Source: Laceyella sacchari (lineage in GTDB: Bacteria; Bacillota; Bacilli; Thermoactinomycetales; Thermoactinomycetaceae). From it: a stretch of DNA of 64,000 bases. Both the position numbers and the translations under genes were made by a program. Under the pieces are notes generated by a model. That model did not search any database, was not told the DNA's origin, and saw only the letters and a program-made list of their open reading frames with translations. Shown one piece after another: positions 45,376 to 56,458 of the stretch; within the stretch, counting starts at the first letter, position 1, and every line of letters starts with the position of its first letter. The DNA is taken from assembly GCF_004343255.1 (NCBI RefSeq), contig NZ_SMDD01000003.1, positions 309,038 through 373,037 of the forward strand. The letters run 5' to 3'.

Positions 45376-46128
45376 TCATCCGCCAGCCCAAGTTTTGCGT
45401 ATGCTGTCAAGCAAAGCGTGCGATTTGCACTCCCAAGGCAGATGCTCTTGCATAAACGCGCGGAGCAACGTCTCCAGCTGTTCATTTGTTTCTGCTTTGA
45501 CCGACACTTCGCCCATTCGTTCGGGGGCAAGGCGGCCCAACAGCGGTAAGATGCGGGCTACTGCTGGCGATACCGAAAGCCCGCGTGGATCAAGATGGGC
45601 GCATGCTTCGCACAAAAAGCCGCCCTGGGTCACACTAAACCGAACCGGACGCGCATCTTGAAGGCAATGCGTGCAATGATCCAACACGGGTGCACTTCCG
45701 GCGAGAGAAAGTATTCTCAACTCGATGACCCTGGTCAAAATTTCAGGGTCGGTCCCTTGTTCCAGCCGGGTCAGCATGGTTTTCAGAAGGCGGTAAAAAG
45801 CAGGATGCGGTTCTTTCTCCGCCAAACTTTTATCAATTAATTCAAACCAATATGCTCCATATGTAGTAAGCAATAAATCAGAACGGATCCCATGATGCGA
45901 ATCCAACAGATCCGCTTGAGACAAGGAAACGATGCCACCGCCGCCGAAACTGACGAAATGGGCGACGGTGAAAGGCTCGGTCACGGCGCTGAAACGGCTC
46001 TTCGTTTTTTTGGACCCGCGGGCCATCAAGGCCACTTTGCCCAAAAACTCAGTGAACACCGTCACTATCTGATGGCTTTCCCCATAATCCCGAGCCTTCA
46101 GGACAATCCCTTCAAATTTGTTCAACAA
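45376..46128 (-). CDS. recO: DNA repair protein RecO
   Basis: A 250-residue protein with an N-terminal OB fold (EGIVLKARDYGESHQIVTVFT) and a zinc motif CTHCLQDARPVRF...CEACAH near residues 150-180. It loads RecA onto SSB-coated DNA with RecR. A TTG start at 46128 follows AAAGGG. It sits in the usual era-yqzL-recO-glyQS order. Confidence 0.92.
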   Translation of the reverse strand: MLNKFEGIVLKARDYGESHQIVTVFTEFLGKVALMARGSKKTKSRFSAVTEPFTVAHFVSFGGGGIVSLSQADLLDSHHGIRSDLLLTTYGAYWFELIDKSLAEKEPHPAFYRLLKTMLTRLEQGTDPEILTRVIELRILSLAGSAPVLDHCTHCLQDARPVRFSVTQGGFLCEACAHLDPRGLSVSPAVARILPLLGRLAPERMGEVSVKAETNEQLETLLRAFMQEHLPWECKSHALLDSIRKTWAGG

Positions 46129-46145
46129 GCGAATCGCCCTTTCTC

Positions 46146-46277
46146 CTAACCGTCCTCCTCGTCCTCTTCCGGGCGGTCATTTCCGTCCGTTTGCTGGGGC
46201 ACTGCCAAATCTCTGTACAACAGGTAAGCGTCAACGCTTCCCGTTCGCTGAAAGATATTCCAGGCCAGATTTCGCAA
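46146..46277 (-). CDS. yqzL: YqzL-like small protein
   Basis: A 43-residue frame that starts TTG after AGGATG and reads LAWNIFQRTGSVDAYLLYRD, then a highly acidic tail ending in DRPEEDEEDG. This closely follows the short YqzL protein encoded between recO and era in Bacillus, function unknown. Position and sequence agree, so it is very likely a real gene even though it is too short for routine ORF calling. Confidence 0.85.
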   Translation of the reverse strand: MRNLAWNIFQRTGSVDAYLLYRDLAVPQQTDGNDRPEEDEEDG

Positions 46278-46359
46278 CTAGCATCATCCTTTCGGCTGTG
46301 CGATACACAAACTTAGGATGAACTAGAAAGGCGAGGAGTATTAGATGGAAAAATTGGTA

Positions 46360-47680
<1,321 letters not shown>

Positions 47681-47728
47681 TCACATGCTAAACAGGGTTC
47701 CATTATTATAGAAAAAAAAAGGGGAGCA

Positions 47729-48424
47729 TTACAAGAATTGCACCCCTATTCCGGCCACGATGGTTCCCAAGGCCGCGCCGAGCAGGATGGGCTTGCGGTT
47801 CACTTGATCCCGCAAACGGACGCCCATCACCATCCCCAAAAGCAACAGAGCCAATAACCCGATGTAGAGGTTCCCTGTCACCGCAATGATTAAAGCGGCC
47901 ACGCAAAAAGAGAGCGACGTGATCATACTGGGTTCCCAACCAGCCAAATCCACACGGTGCAACCACCCTTTGAGAAACATCGTCAAAAAGAAATTAAATA
48001 CAATAATAACTGCTAATCCCATATTGGCGGGATAGGACGCCGTTTCCGACGTCTTAAGCGAAAAAAACAACGACTGAAGATAGGGATAAAACACGCTAAA
48101 GCCCACGATCACAGCCAAGCCTGCCGTCAGCAAAACAGCGCCGGCCGCCACATCCTTGGCCACTTTAGCCAATGGGTGATACTCTTCAGTCACCAGATCA
48201 ACCAACGCTTCAATCGCCGTATTGATCAATTCGGCGAACAGCACCAAGATGATCGTAACAAATAAAACCAAGACTTCCACTTTGCTCATCGGGAGGTACA
48301 TGGCGAGCAATAAGACGATTAAAGCCGCGATATAATGAATCCGCATGTTGCGCTGGGTACCGATCGTATATTTTAATCCCTCCAACGCATAAATGAAGCT
48401 TTTAATCAGTTTTGTCACCCACAC
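47729..48424 (-). CDS. dgkA: DgkA-type undecaprenol/diacylglycerol kinase with C-terminal membrane extension
   Basis: A 231-residue protein. Residues 1-120 are a normal DgkA domain with FAELINTAIEALVDLV (catalytic Glu/Asn) and AKVAKDVAAGAVLL. A further 100 residues with about four hydrophobic segments are appended (GLAVIIVFNFFLTMFL, SLSFCVAALIIAVTGN). B. subtilis DgkA, an undecaprenol kinase, ends at about 123 residues. The extension lacks the KX6RP and SRSXXH motifs of PAP2 phosphatases, so its role is unclear. GTG start after AGGAGG. Confidence 0.88.
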   Translation of the reverse strand: MWVTKLIKSFIYALEGLKYTIGTQRNMRIHYIAALIVLLLAMYLPMSKVEVLVLFVTIILVLFAELINTAIEALVDLVTEEYHPLAKVAKDVAAGAVLLTAGLAVIVGFSVFYPYLQSLFFSLKTSETASYPANMGLAVIIVFNFFLTMFLKGWLHRVDLAGWEPSMITSLSFCVAALIIAVTGNLYIGLLALLLLGMVMGVRLRDQVNRKPILLGAALGTIVAGIGVQFL

Positions 48425-48435
48425 AAGCTTGCCTC

Positions 48436-48906
48436 CTATCTATGGAGACCAACCAGGCTTAAAATCTCCTCCTGTTTCGCAAACATTTCTTTCTCTTCTT
48501 CTTTGGTCTCATGGTCATAGCCAAGCAGATGTAAAAAGCCATGGACAGCCAAAAAACCTACTTCACGGTCCAGGGAGTGGCCATACGCTTCAGCCTGCTC
48601 CTTGGCTTTGGGAAGGGAGATCACAATATCGCCGAGTGCCACTCGCTCTTCTTCCTCATCGATCACCCATTCCTCATCCGGCTCCCACAACGGAAAGGAG
48701 AGGACATCCGTCGGTCTGTCCACATCGCGATATTCTCTGTTTAATTGATGAATGCGTTCATTATCCACAATGGTTACCGAGACTTCGACGGGCGGCAGTT
48801 CTTCCACCTCTGCCGCCCGATTGAGCGCGGCTTCCACCCAGTTGATCGCATGTTGTTCATCTGGTGTCAATGTTATTTCCACATTTAGCTCGATCTTACA
48901 CTTCAT
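48436..48906 (-). CDS. ybeY: Endoribonuclease YbeY
   Basis: A 156-residue metalloprotein with the three-histidine zinc motif [11 protein letters not shown] (about 120-130). It acts in rRNA processing and late 70S quality control. Start overlaps pgpH by four bases; followed by dgkA after 11 bases. Confidence 0.95.
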   Translation of the reverse strand: MKCKIELNVEITLTPDEQHAINWVEAALNRAAEVEELPPVEVSVTIVDNERIHQLNREYRDVDRPTDVLSFPLWEPDEEWVIDEEEERVALGDIVISLPKAKEQAEAYGHSLDREVGFLAVHGFLHLLGYDHETKEEEKEMFAKQEEILSLVGLHR

Positions 48907-51059
48907 CCTTGTTTTGCTCCTTTGACGGGTTCTTCCGGATATTCGATTCGTGAATGGAAAATGCCTTGCAGGGTCTCACAAATCGAGTTAGCAATGATTT
49001 CCAACTCTTTCAAGGTTAAATCACATTCGTTGAATTGTCCATCTTCCAAGCGATCCCGGATGATCTTGTGAACCATGTTTTGAATGCGCGACGGCGTCGG
49101 CCGCTGCAACGAACGAACCGCCGCTTCGACGCAATCGCAAATCCCCACGATCGCCGCTTCTTTAAACTGTGCTTTCGGTCCTGGATAGCGGTAATCTTCT
49201 TGACGCACCTGATCGCCATCTCTTTCCTGCTGCAATGCTTTGTAGTAGAAGTATTTGATCAAGGTCGTCCCATGGTGCTGTGCCGCGATATCCTGGATCT
49301 GCTTGGGGATTTTATGTTGCTTCAAAATCTCTACACCATCCCGCGCATGGGAAATGATGATCGTTTTGGACAAGTTAGGTGAAATCTTGTCATGGGGATT
49401 TAAGCGTTTCAGTTGGTTTTCAATGAAAAACTGCGGCCTCTTCGTTTTCCCGATATCATGGTAATACGAACCCACGCGGGCCAACAACCCATCTGCCCCG
49501 ATCGCTTCCGCAGCCGCCTCAGACAAATTACCAACCATGATTGAATGATGATAGGTACCCGGGGTTTTGATTAACAACTCCCGCAGCAACGGATGGTTTG
49601 GATTACTGAGTTCGATCAAGCGCATGGGAGACAGGATGCCGAACACCGTTTCAAAGTAGGGCAAAAAGCCCATTGTCAACACGGCTGAAAACAACCCAGA
49701 GAGCACGCCAAAAGCCAGCGATTGGAGTAGAACCGTCCAGGTCCCCTCTGAAGGCAACATAAAATGCAAAGCGGTAATCGGAAACATACTCGCCACGGCT
49801 GCAACCGCCCCCGCCTTCAATATGGCGCCACGCTTGCGCATATCAGTCAAAGCGAACGCCGCGGCGGTACCGCTGATCAAAGAGACCAATCCATACCGGA
49901 AATCGAACAACAAATGGTTCTCTCCATTAAATATCATGCTTGCGGCCACAGCCAACAGCATGGCACAGACGATGGCGAGCTCCATATTTAAAAGCAGGGT
50001 GATCAACATGGTTCCCAAACCGATCGGAGCCAGATAGCCAATCATACTCCATTCCAAATTTTGCCCAAAGGCGATAAACTTCATCCCCACAAGGGTTAAC
50101 AACAACACACTGAACAACAGAACTAGCCTTGCGTTGTTCCGGAATACGGAGCGGTGAAAACGGCGAATGTAGAAGAACAGGGCACTTAACAAGGAAATCA
50201 CCAGCAGGCCTAAGCCCAAGTGGGGCAAAAAATTGCTGTCCTTGCGTAGCAACCCCAACTCCTCCAGCTTGCGGTATTGGTCTTCTGTAACCACTTCACC
50301 CAACGCGACGATAATTTGTCCCTTGTTGATCGGGATCGGCCGAACAGCCTCTCTGGCCGCATCGCGCAGTTGTTCCGTCTGCTTCTCATCGTAAAATTCG
50401 TTGGCCACAATGCTTTTTTTGGCAATCTCCCTAAGGACGACCCGCGCCTTGGAGTCCAATGAATTTTCAATCATCGTAGCCAAAATCTTGTCGTCGACGG
50501 ATTCGCGCTTCTCCTTCAATTCAGATTGGCGAACACCTTTTTCCAAAATGTCATGAACGATTTCACGCGCTTTCAAACGTACACCCGTCAATGCTTCAGG
50601 AGACAAGGTGGACAGCGTATGGTAGAAGGACTCTGGAAAATCATCCGAGATCGTTTCATTCAACACCGTCTTCACTTGTTTTTCCTTTTGGGCTTGGGAC
50701 AGGCCGTCATCGGAAAGGATTTTGCGGATATCCGCGAAAAAACGGTCAATCTTGTCTATCTGTTGATTGGTCAACCGATCATCCTTGGCATAAACCCGAT
50801 CCACCTTCTCTGCCGCCTGTTTCTTGGCTTCTTCGGTAGCCGTCATGTCAATCTTAGTCACTGGAGAGACGATGGTTTCCGGACTCACCATGCCCGTTTG
50901 AATCTCTACCCGCTCAGGTAAAATATGTTTTATGAGCAATAAATAGAACGCGATCCCAAAGATCGCGTATAACAACAAATGCATGCGTATGCTCGTTTTC
51001 CATCTGTCAGTGAACCATGACAGCGCGCCTGTGGATGACGGTTCCTTTTTCTCTTTCAT
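48903..51059 (-). CDS. pgpH: Cyclic-di-AMP phosphodiesterase PgpH (7TM-HD)
   Basis: A 718-residue protein. An N-terminal membrane segment (about 28-48) is followed by a large extracellular 7TMR-HDED domain (about 50-280), seven membrane segments, and a cytoplasmic HD domain with [15 protein letters not shown] and [11 protein letters not shown]. It hydrolyses the second messenger c-di-AMP, with effects on potassium and cell-wall homeostasis. Close membership in the phoH-pgpH-ybeY block is conserved in Bacillales. Confidence 0.94.
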   Translation of the reverse strand: MKEKKEPSSTGALSWFTDRWKTSIRMHLLLYAIFGIAFYLLLIKHILPERVEIQTGMVSPETIVSPVTKIDMTATEEAKKQAAEKVDRVYAKDDRLTNQQIDKIDRFFADIRKILSDDGLSQAQKEKQVKTVLNETISDDFPESFYHTLSTLSPEALTGVRLKAREIVHDILEKGVRQSELKEKRESVDDKILATMIENSLDSKARVVLREIAKKSIVANEFYDEKQTEQLRDAAREAVRPIPINKGQIIVALGEVVTEDQYRKLEELGLLRKDSNFLPHLGLGLLVISLLSALFFYIRRFHRSVFRNNARLVLLFSVLLLTLVGMKFIAFGQNLEWSMIGYLAPIGLGTMLITLLLNMELAIVCAMLLAVAASMIFNGENHLLFDFRYGLVSLISGTAAAFALTDMRKRGAILKAGAVAAVASMFPITALHFMLPSEGTWTVLLQSLAFGVLSGLFSAVLTMGFLPYFETVFGILSPMRLIELSNPNHPLLRELLIKTPGTYHHSIMVGNLSEAAAEAIGADGLLARVGSYYHDIGKTKRPQFFIENQLKRLNPHDKISPNLSKTIIISHARDGVEILKQHKIPKQIQDIAAQHHGTTLIKYFYYKALQQERDGDQVRQEDYRYPGPKAQFKEAAIVGICDCVEAAVRSLQRPTPSRIQNMVHKIIRDRLEDGQFNECDLTLKELEIIANSICETLQGIFHSRIEYPEEPVKGAKQG

Positions 51060-51081
51060 CGTTGAACCGGCTCCTTATCTC

Positions 51082-52050
51082 TTATTCCTGATTTTCATCA
51101 AGCTCGTATGCATCAATAATCTTCTGCACCAACGTGTGGCGCACAACATCTTCCTGCCCCAGATGGATGAACTTAATTTCGGGTACCCTAGCCAAAATAC
51201 GCTCGGCTTCTTTCAGACCCGACTGCTTTCCTCTGGGCAAATCCACTTGGGTCACATCCCCCGTTATCACCATTTTGGAACCGAAGCCCAGACGGGTCAA
51301 GAACATCTTCATCTGTTCCGGCGTAGTGTTCTGCGCTTCATCCAAAATGACAAACGAATCTTCAAGCGTTCTTCCCCGCATATACGCCAACGGAGCAACC
51401 TCGATCAGACCTCGTTCCATCATCTTGCTCACTTGTTCGGTACCCAACATGGTGTATAAGCTATCATAAAGCGGACGGAGGTACGGATCCACTTTCTCTT
51501 GCAAATCACCGGGCAAAAACCCTAAGTTTTCACCTGCTTCCACCGCCGGGCGGGTGAGGACGATTTTCTTCACCATATGTGACTTTAATGCCGACACCGC
51601 CATCACGACAGCCAAAAAGGTTTTACCTGTCCCCGCAGGTCCGACACCAAACACGATGTCCGACTTTTTGATGGCGGAAACATAATGGCGCTGTCCGATG
51701 GATTTGACACGCACCGCTTTCCCTTTTTGCGTGACGCCGACTTCTTCTTGAAACAGATCCAACAAGTCGTCAACCATGCCTTGCTTGGCCAAACGGTGGG
51801 CATAAATGACATCCCGGTCAGTCAAAGTCATTCCTTTGCGGATCAGCTTCAACAAAACGTTGAACAACGGCTCCAAGACGTCCGTTTCTTCCTTCGGCCC
51901 TTGGATCACAATCTCTTCGCCGCGTGAATGGATCTTTGCGTTGGTGTTGGCTTCAATCTGCTTCAAATGCGCATCTTGTGGCCCAAACAGGCTAAGCGCT
52001 TCCGCGGTATCCCGCACTCTGATTTTCACTGTGGTTTCATGATTTTGCAA
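51082..52050 (-). CDS. phoH: PhoH-like NTPase
   Basis: A 322-residue protein with a KH-like RNA-binding N terminus (ANTNAKIHSRGEEIVI) and a P-loop domain with GPAGTGKTFLA and FVILDEAQNTTPEQMK. It is thought to act in RNA metabolism together with YbeY. TTG start at 52050 has AGGAG nine bases upstream; the longer frame upstream lacks homology. Confidence 0.93.
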   Translation of the reverse strand: MQNHETTVKIRVRDTAEALSLFGPQDAHLKQIEANTNAKIHSRGEEIVIQGPKEETDVLEPLFNVLLKLIRKGMTLTDRDVIYAHRLAKQGMVDDLLDLFQEEVGVTQKGKAVRVKSIGQRHYVSAIKKSDIVFGVGPAGTGKTFLAVVMAVSALKSHMVKKIVLTRPAVEAGENLGFLPGDLQEKVDPYLRPLYDSLYTMLGTEQVSKMMERGLIEVAPLAYMRGRTLEDSFVILDEAQNTTPEQMKMFLTRLGFGSKMVITGDVTQVDLPRGKQSGLKEAERILARVPEIKFIHLGQEDVVRHTLVQKIIDAYELDENQE

Positions 52051-52054
52051 TGGC

Positions 52055-53248
52055 TCATTCTCCTTGCAGAATCGGTTGTTTTTTAACGATATCCTCAATC
52101 ACATCAAAGTGTACTTTCAAATAAACTTTACCATTCTCCACGCGAGTGTGCAAAACTTTTTCCCCAAGAATCCGTCCGTCCCGCCCCAATTTTTGCCGCA
52201 TTTCGTCGCTGGCCCTCGCGCGTCCAAGCTGAATCGCTTGCTTCGGTTCCCACTTCTCCTCCACCCATTCGACTTCCATGATTTCTTCTTCTATATATCC
52301 AACCGGCAAGGGCCATTTCCCGACGTACAGGGCATAAGCGCGCTCCTTTGTCTCGTGTTTGGCGAAACCCACCGGTTCCCCCCATGGATTTGGAATCACC
52401 CAGCCAAACAGGTAGGGGCGCTTCCGTTTCACCTTTGCACCCGTATACACTTTGCGCTTACGTTCAAGCGGCACGGACACATCTGATTCGTACCACACTT
52501 CCCCCCACACTTTACCTTGGGCTCCCACTATTTTTCCCGATTTGGGGTCATCTTGATTACCATAGATGCCGGATACCAAAATTTGCCCCTTTTTGACCAC
52601 ATCATTCACTTCTACTTGGGGATTTCCACGGATGACCTGCATATCGTATATGAGCGCATTTTTGGTTGATACCAAATGAACGGGGCCCGCCCCGGCTTCG
52701 TCTCCCCCCGGCCGACCCACTTCTTTTTTTTCGACCACGGTAACTACCACGCGTGTCCCTTCTACGCGCATGCCAATCCAAGCTGCCTGCGGCAACTGCA
52801 TGAGCAATTGGTGTTGCACCTGTTCGCGGTCTGGAAGGTTTCCTTTCCACTGACCGCGATATACCCCTTCCCGTTTCAAGAGTGCTTGTACATGTTGCGC
52901 TTGAATGCGTTCAGTGCCCTCAATCTGAACATTCCAGATGAATGAACTCAACGTCACCAACATCAAGAAAAAAAGAGGAATGCCGATGAAGAAAAATTTC
53001 CTTCGCTTCGCCCGCTTCCATAGAAACGGCACCCCTTCTTTCCGCACCATGCGCATCCGAACCCCCGTTTGCCGGCCCAAGGCGTACAGGCGAAAAAAAT
53101 GCGGCAGGGGGACAGTGAGGCGGATGGTTCCACTGTCTTCCCAGCGTATGTGTTCCAATGGGATTTGTGCTTGCACAGCTTGGTTTATCCAATCGAGTAA
53201 CCGTTCCCCTTTGCAGACCAATTCCACTTTTCCGTAGATGGATTGCAC
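52055..53248 (-). CDS. yqfD: Sporulation protein YqfD
   Basis: About 397 residues, with a single membrane segment near 85-105 (FFFIGIPLFFLMLVTLSSFIW) and a predicted extracytoplasmic domain with GTRVVVTVVEKKEV. It matches YqfD of the SpoIV-associated mother-cell membrane proteins. GTG at 53248 is preferred because it aligns with homologue N termini and follows GAGGAGTAAGGGG; an ATG at 53272 has no ribosome binding site. Confidence 0.88.
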   Translation of the reverse strand: MQSIYGKVELVCKGERLLDWINQAVQAQIPLEHIRWEDSGTIRLTVPLPHFFRLYALGRQTGVRMRMVRKEGVPFLWKRAKRRKFFFIGIPLFFLMLVTLSSFIWNVQIEGTERIQAQHVQALLKREGVYRGQWKGNLPDREQVQHQLLMQLPQAAWIGMRVEGTRVVVTVVEKKEVGRPGGDEAGAGPVHLVSTKNALIYDMQVIRGNPQVEVNDVVKKGQILVSGIYGNQDDPKSGKIVGAQGKVWGEVWYESDVSVPLERKRKVYTGAKVKRKRPYLFGWVIPNPWGEPVGFAKHETKERAYALYVGKWPLPVGYIEEEIMEVEWVEEKWEPKQAIQLGRARASDEMRQKLGRDGRILGEKVLHTRVENGKVYLKVHFDVIEDIVKKQPILQGE

Positions 53249-53261
53249 ATGTGCTCGCCCC

Positions 53262-53519
53262 TTACTCCTCATAACTCAATGAATGTATCTGGCCTTCGAT
53301 CAATATCATGCCAGGCGTTATCGTTTTAATGTTCAGACTTTGGCCGCGGATTGACAGCCGCCCTTGCGTGAGCTTCAACGTCAATTGCTGGGGCTCAAAC
53401 CGCTCCACATCGCGAATGTTCTCCACAAGACATTGGGAGCTTCCCAACATTTCTACACGCGGCAGTTCTTGCGTCACATCCGCCGGCAAGTCGAAAAAAT
53501 CAGATGCCCATTTGCGCAT
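53262..53519 (-). CDS. yqfC: Sporulation protein YqfC
   Basis: About 85 residues, WASDFFDLPADVTQELPRVE followed by CLVENIRDVERF, LSIRGQSLNIKTI and GMILIEGQI, a full YqfC domain. The start is uncertain. I used ATG 53519 after AAAGGGTG; a GTG at 53531 is possible. It is co-transcribed with yqfD, separated by about a dozen bases. Confidence 0.85.
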   Translation of the reverse strand: MRKWASDFFDLPADVTQELPRVEMLGSSQCLVENIRDVERFEPQQLTLKLTQGRLSIRGQSLNIKTITPGMILIEGQIHSLSYEE

Positions 53520-53580
53520 ATATGTTTGCACCCTTTTCTTCTTCTTGCTAACTCTTATGCCTGGTTGGCTTCGTTTATGA

Positions 53581-53616
53581 AAAGTAAAAAGCGGCACAAC
53601 CAAAGTTGTGCCGCTT
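53581..53616 (-). terminator. Intrinsic terminator of the SASP gene
   Basis: Twelve-base stem AAGCGGCACAAC/GTTGTGCCGCTT followed by TTTACTTTT on the minus strand. Confidence 0.9.
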
Positions 53617-53627
53617 GCACCAACGTA

Positions 53628-53819
53628 TTAGATTTTCATATCTTGTTGTGCTTGAGATATCAAGCGCTTGGTGATCTCTCCACCGACTGAGCCGTTTGCA
53701 CGGGACGTCGTGTCTGACCCTAGATTCACCCCAAACTCAGCCGCAATCTCTTCTTTAAATTGGTTGAGCACCTGAGCCGCACCCGGCACCAATAAGCGGT
53801 TACGATTGGATCGGGCCAT
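53628..53819 (-). CDS. Alpha/beta-type small acid-soluble spore protein
   Basis: A 63-residue protein with the two family signatures: [13 protein letters not shown] with the germination-protease cleavage site, and [16 protein letters not shown]. These proteins coat spore DNA and protect it from UV. ATG at 53819 follows AAGGAGGTGGGG. It interrupts the usual yqfB-yqfC spacing and has its own terminator and promoter, so it is an independent transcript inserted in the cluster. Confidence 0.95.
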   Translation of the reverse strand: MARSNRNRLLVPGAAQVLNQFKEEIAAEFGVNLGSDTTSRANGSVGGEITKRLISQAQQDMKI

Positions 53820-53848
53820 CCTCCCCACCTCCTTCATGTTGGTACACT

Positions 53849-53879
53849 TAGTATGAAAAGAAGAAGATGGGACTAACAG
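53849..53879 (-). promoter_or_regulatory. Sigma-G-like promoter of the SASP gene
   Basis: CATACTA (53849-53855) on the minus strand matches the sigma-G -10. CTGTTA 18 bases upstream is only a weak -35 match. SASP genes are sigma-G controlled in Bacillus, which supports the call. Confidence 0.5.
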
Positions 53880-53897
53880 GGATAATTGTTTCCAAGC

Positions 53898-54077
53898 TTA
53901 CCGAAACAACCCAAATCGCCGATATGGACGCAGAGCACGCGGCCGATCGAGGATTTCTTTGATGACAAACGCCTGTTTTAACGAGTGGGCTCCCAATAAA
54001 GGAAGCTTCTTCGGCGGGGTTGTTACCTCTTGCCGCGCTTCATCCACTTTCAACCCGTTCCGTTCCTTGTTCCTCAT
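53898..54077 (-). CDS. Small basic protein after floA (YqfB position)
   Basis: A 59-residue frame beginning [17 protein letters not shown] and ending in [18 protein letters not shown] then [13 protein letters not shown]. The ATG overlaps the floA stop as ATGA, a sign of translational coupling. It occupies the place of yqfB in B. subtilis; homology is suspected but not certain. Function unknown. Confidence 0.75.
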   Translation of the reverse strand: MRNKERNGLKVDEARQEVTTPPKKLPLLGAHSLKQAFVIKEILDRPRALRPYRRFGLFR

Positions 54078-55057
54078 GATTCGCCATCCTGTGCTTGATC
54101 TTGACTGATGGAACGGCGCATTTTGGTGTCGGCTTCAATGTTTTGCAACGCATAATAATCCATGAAACCCATTTTGCCCGACCGGAGCGACTCTGACAGC
54201 GCCAGTGGCACTTGCGCTTCCGCCTCGATCACTTTAGCTTGCATCTCTTGCACCTTGGCTTTCATCTCTTGTTCAAGTGCAACGGCCATGGCACGGCGCT
54301 CCTCGGCTTTGGCCTGCGCAATCTTCTTATCGGCTTCCGCTTGGTCGATCTGCAACTTCGCCCCGATATTTTCCCCGATATCGACATCGGCGATATCAAT
54401 GGACAAAATTTCAAAAGCAGTGCCTGCATCTAACCCTTTGGACAAAACCATGTTGGAAATCATGTCAGGATTTTCAAGCACTTCTTTGTGACTGTCTGCC
54501 GAACCGTTGGTGGTAACGATCCCTTCGCCGACGCGCGCGATAATGGTTTCTTCCCCCGCTCCCCCGACCAGGCGATCGATATTGGCGCGAACTGTAACCC
54601 GTGCAATCACTTTTACCTCGATCCCGTCTTTACACACCGCCGAAACAACCGGGGTTTCAATCACCTTGGGATTAACGCTCATTTGTACTGCTTCCAACAC
54701 ATCCCGTCCGGCAAGGTCAATTGCCGCAGCCCGTTCGAACACGAGGTCAATGTTGGCCCGCTGCGCCGCAATCAGGGCATCCACCACGCGGTCCACATTC
54801 CCTCCTGCCAGATAGTGTGTTTCCAACTGTGACAAATCAACGGTCAACCCCGCCTTGCGCGCTTTAATGAGCGGATTAACAATGCGGGCAGGGACAATAC
54901 GGCGTAACCGCATCGCGATCAATGTGGTAAGCCCCACATATACGCCGGAAGCCATTGCGCTGATCCACAACATGACCGGCACAAAAGAAAAGAGGATAGA
55001 CAATCCAATAATCACGAGGATGACAATAAATCCAAATCCAATGATGCTTGTTTCCAT
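54074..55057 (-). CDS. floA: Flotillin-like protein FloA
   Basis: A 327-residue protein with an N-terminal hydrophobic hairpin (about 4-45) and an SPFH-like domain. A long Ala/Glu/Lys coiled-coil follows ([20 protein letters not shown], about 240-285). It scaffolds functional membrane microdomains. ATG at 55057 after AAAAGGAG. The nfeD partner is directly upstream. Confidence 0.96.
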   Translation of the reverse strand: METSIIGFGFIVILVIIGLSILFSFVPVMLWISAMASGVYVGLTTLIAMRLRRIVPARIVNPLIKARKAGLTVDLSQLETHYLAGGNVDRVVDALIAAQRANIDLVFERAAAIDLAGRDVLEAVQMSVNPKVIETPVVSAVCKDGIEVKVIARVTVRANIDRLVGGAGEETIIARVGEGIVTTNGSADSHKEVLENPDMISNMVLSKGLDAGTAFEILSIDIADVDIGENIGAKLQIDQAEADKKIAQAKAEERRAMAVALEQEMKAKVQEMQAKVIEAEAQVPLALSESLRSGKMGFMDYYALQNIEADTKMRRSISQDQAQDGES

Positions 55058-55116
55058 ATAATCACTCCTTTTAGCTTTCAAACACGGAGATGCAACACTT
55101 TATACATACCCGATTT

Positions 55117-55758
55117 TTATTCATCTGCAACATATTTTCGGACGACTACTCGCATGCCATCGACCGCAATCACTTTCACTTTGGCTCCCTTGGGAATGAT
55201 ATCGCCTTCACTCACAACATCTTCTTTGCGTTCGCCAAACTGGGCGTATCCGGACGGACGAAGCGGGGTGATAGCAATTCCCTCCTTCCCCAAGAGCCAC
55301 TTTCGGTCTTCCGCGGACACATAGCCCGCCTCATTAGTTTGTTCGTCTCGCAGCACTAACTTATTCCAACCGATCTTCAGACCAAAGAATTTAAACAGGA
55401 TCCAAATCACAACCAAAGCCAACAAAAAGCCACATCCCACCACCCACAAGCTGGAGGCAGTCATCACCAAGGAGGCGATGAGAGCAATGCTCCCCAAAGC
55501 CCCCATAATCCCGAGCGTGGGCAACAGCATCTCCAGAATCAACAGCACGATCCCGAGCACGAATAGGCTTGGTGGCTGCCAGCCCATGGGCTCCGCCATC
55601 CAGACAGCCCAAAAATAGGCAAAGAACATTAAGCCACCAACAAGTCCGGGGAAAATCAAGCCGGGGGACAGCAATTCGACGGTCAAGCCAATCAAACCAA
55701 CCGATAAGAGCAACGTCATGACGACGGGATGAGTCAACAACTGAGCGAATTCTGCCAT
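55117..55758 (-). CDS. NfeD-family membrane protein, short form
   Basis: A 213-residue protein with four or five membrane segments and a C-terminal OB-fold (GKEGIAITPLRPSGYAQFGE, VDGMRVVVRKY). It partners flotillin-like FloA. B. subtilis YqeZ at this locus is about twice as long, with an N-terminal ClpP-class serine protease; that domain is absent here. The start is preceded by GGGAG. Either the protease part was lost or a different NfeD type occupies the locus. Confidence 0.88.
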   Translation of the reverse strand: MAEFAQLLTHPVVMTLLLSVGLIGLTVELLSPGLIFPGLVGGLMFFAYFWAVWMAEPMGWQPPSLFVLGIVLLILEMLLPTLGIMGALGSIALIASLVMTASSLWVVGCGFLLALVVIWILFKFFGLKIGWNKLVLRDEQTNEAGYVSAEDRKWLLGKEGIAITPLRPSGYAQFGERKEDVVSEGDIIPKGAKVKVIAVDGMRVVVRKYVADE

Positions 55759-55784
55759 CTGTGTTCTTACTCCCTTCGCTTGTT

Positions 55785-55816
55785 ATAAAAAAACAGCGTG
55801 TCATGGACACGCTGTT
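55785..55816 (-). terminator. Intrinsic terminator after yqeY
   Basis: Eleven-base stem AACAGCGTGTC/GACACGCTGTT followed by seven T on the minus strand. Confidence 0.9.
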
Positions 55817-56261
55817 ACGAACCCAAAGCCTCCGACACCAAACGGTTGACCAAACGGCCATCCGCGCGTCCTTTCACTTTAGGCATGATGGCACCCATCA
55901 CTTTACCCATATCCGCTTTGGATGAAGCGCCGACTTGCTTCACGGCCTCAGCCACAATTGCGCGAACTTCCTCTTCACTCAATTGTTCAGGTAAGTATGA
56001 TTCCAGGATAACCATCTCTTCTTTTTCTTTTGCGGCTAACTCGTCACGCCCGGCTTTTTCATATTCTGCGATGGAATCCCGCCGTTGTTTCACTTGTTTC
56101 GTGATGACGTCAAGGATTTCGTCATCGGTGAGCGGACGGCGTTTGTCGATCTCCACTTTTTTCAACGCCGCTTTGAGCATGCGGATGGTGGAGAGCTTGC
56201 CTTTGTCTTTATTTTTGAGAGCCAACTTCATATCTTGATCCAATTGGGTTGAAAGACTCAA
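55815..56261 (-). CDS. yqeY: GatB/YqeY domain protein
   Basis: A 148-residue protein with LALKNKDKGKLSTIRMLKAA and the tail VMGAIMPKVKGRADGRLVNRLV. The domain is the tRNA-binding tail found in the GatB amidotransferase, here stand-alone. The start TTG 56261 follows GAGGTG and matches homologues. It follows rpsU in the usual order. Confidence 0.93.
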   Translation of the reverse strand: MSLSTQLDQDMKLALKNKDKGKLSTIRMLKAALKKVEIDKRRPLTDDEILDVITKQVKQRRDSIAEYEKAGRDELAAKEKEEMVILESYLPEQLSEEEVRAIVAEAVKQVGASSKADMGKVMGAIMPKVKGRADGRLVNRLVSEALGS

Positions 56262-56275
56262 CTGTTGACACCTCA

Positions 56276-56458
56276 CTACCTGCTACGCTTTCTTTTGCGA
56301 GCGTTGGCTTCCGCTTTTTTCTTACGGCGCACGCTGGGCTTTTCATAGCGTTCGCGATCTCTCACATCTCTTAAAACGCCTGCTCTTGCGACATCACGCT
56401 TAAAACGACGCAAAGCGGCATCCAGCGATTCATTTTTACGCACTCGGGTTTCAACCAT
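56276..56458 (-). CDS. rpsU: 30S ribosomal protein S21
   Basis: A 60-residue highly basic protein beginning [20 protein letters not shown] and ending in lysine/arginine repeats [19 protein letters not shown] 56458 follows GGAGGGAATAGC. Confidence 0.96.
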   Translation of the reverse strand: MVETRVRKNESLDAALRRFKRDVARAGVLRDVRDRERYEKPSVRRKKKAEANARKRKRSR

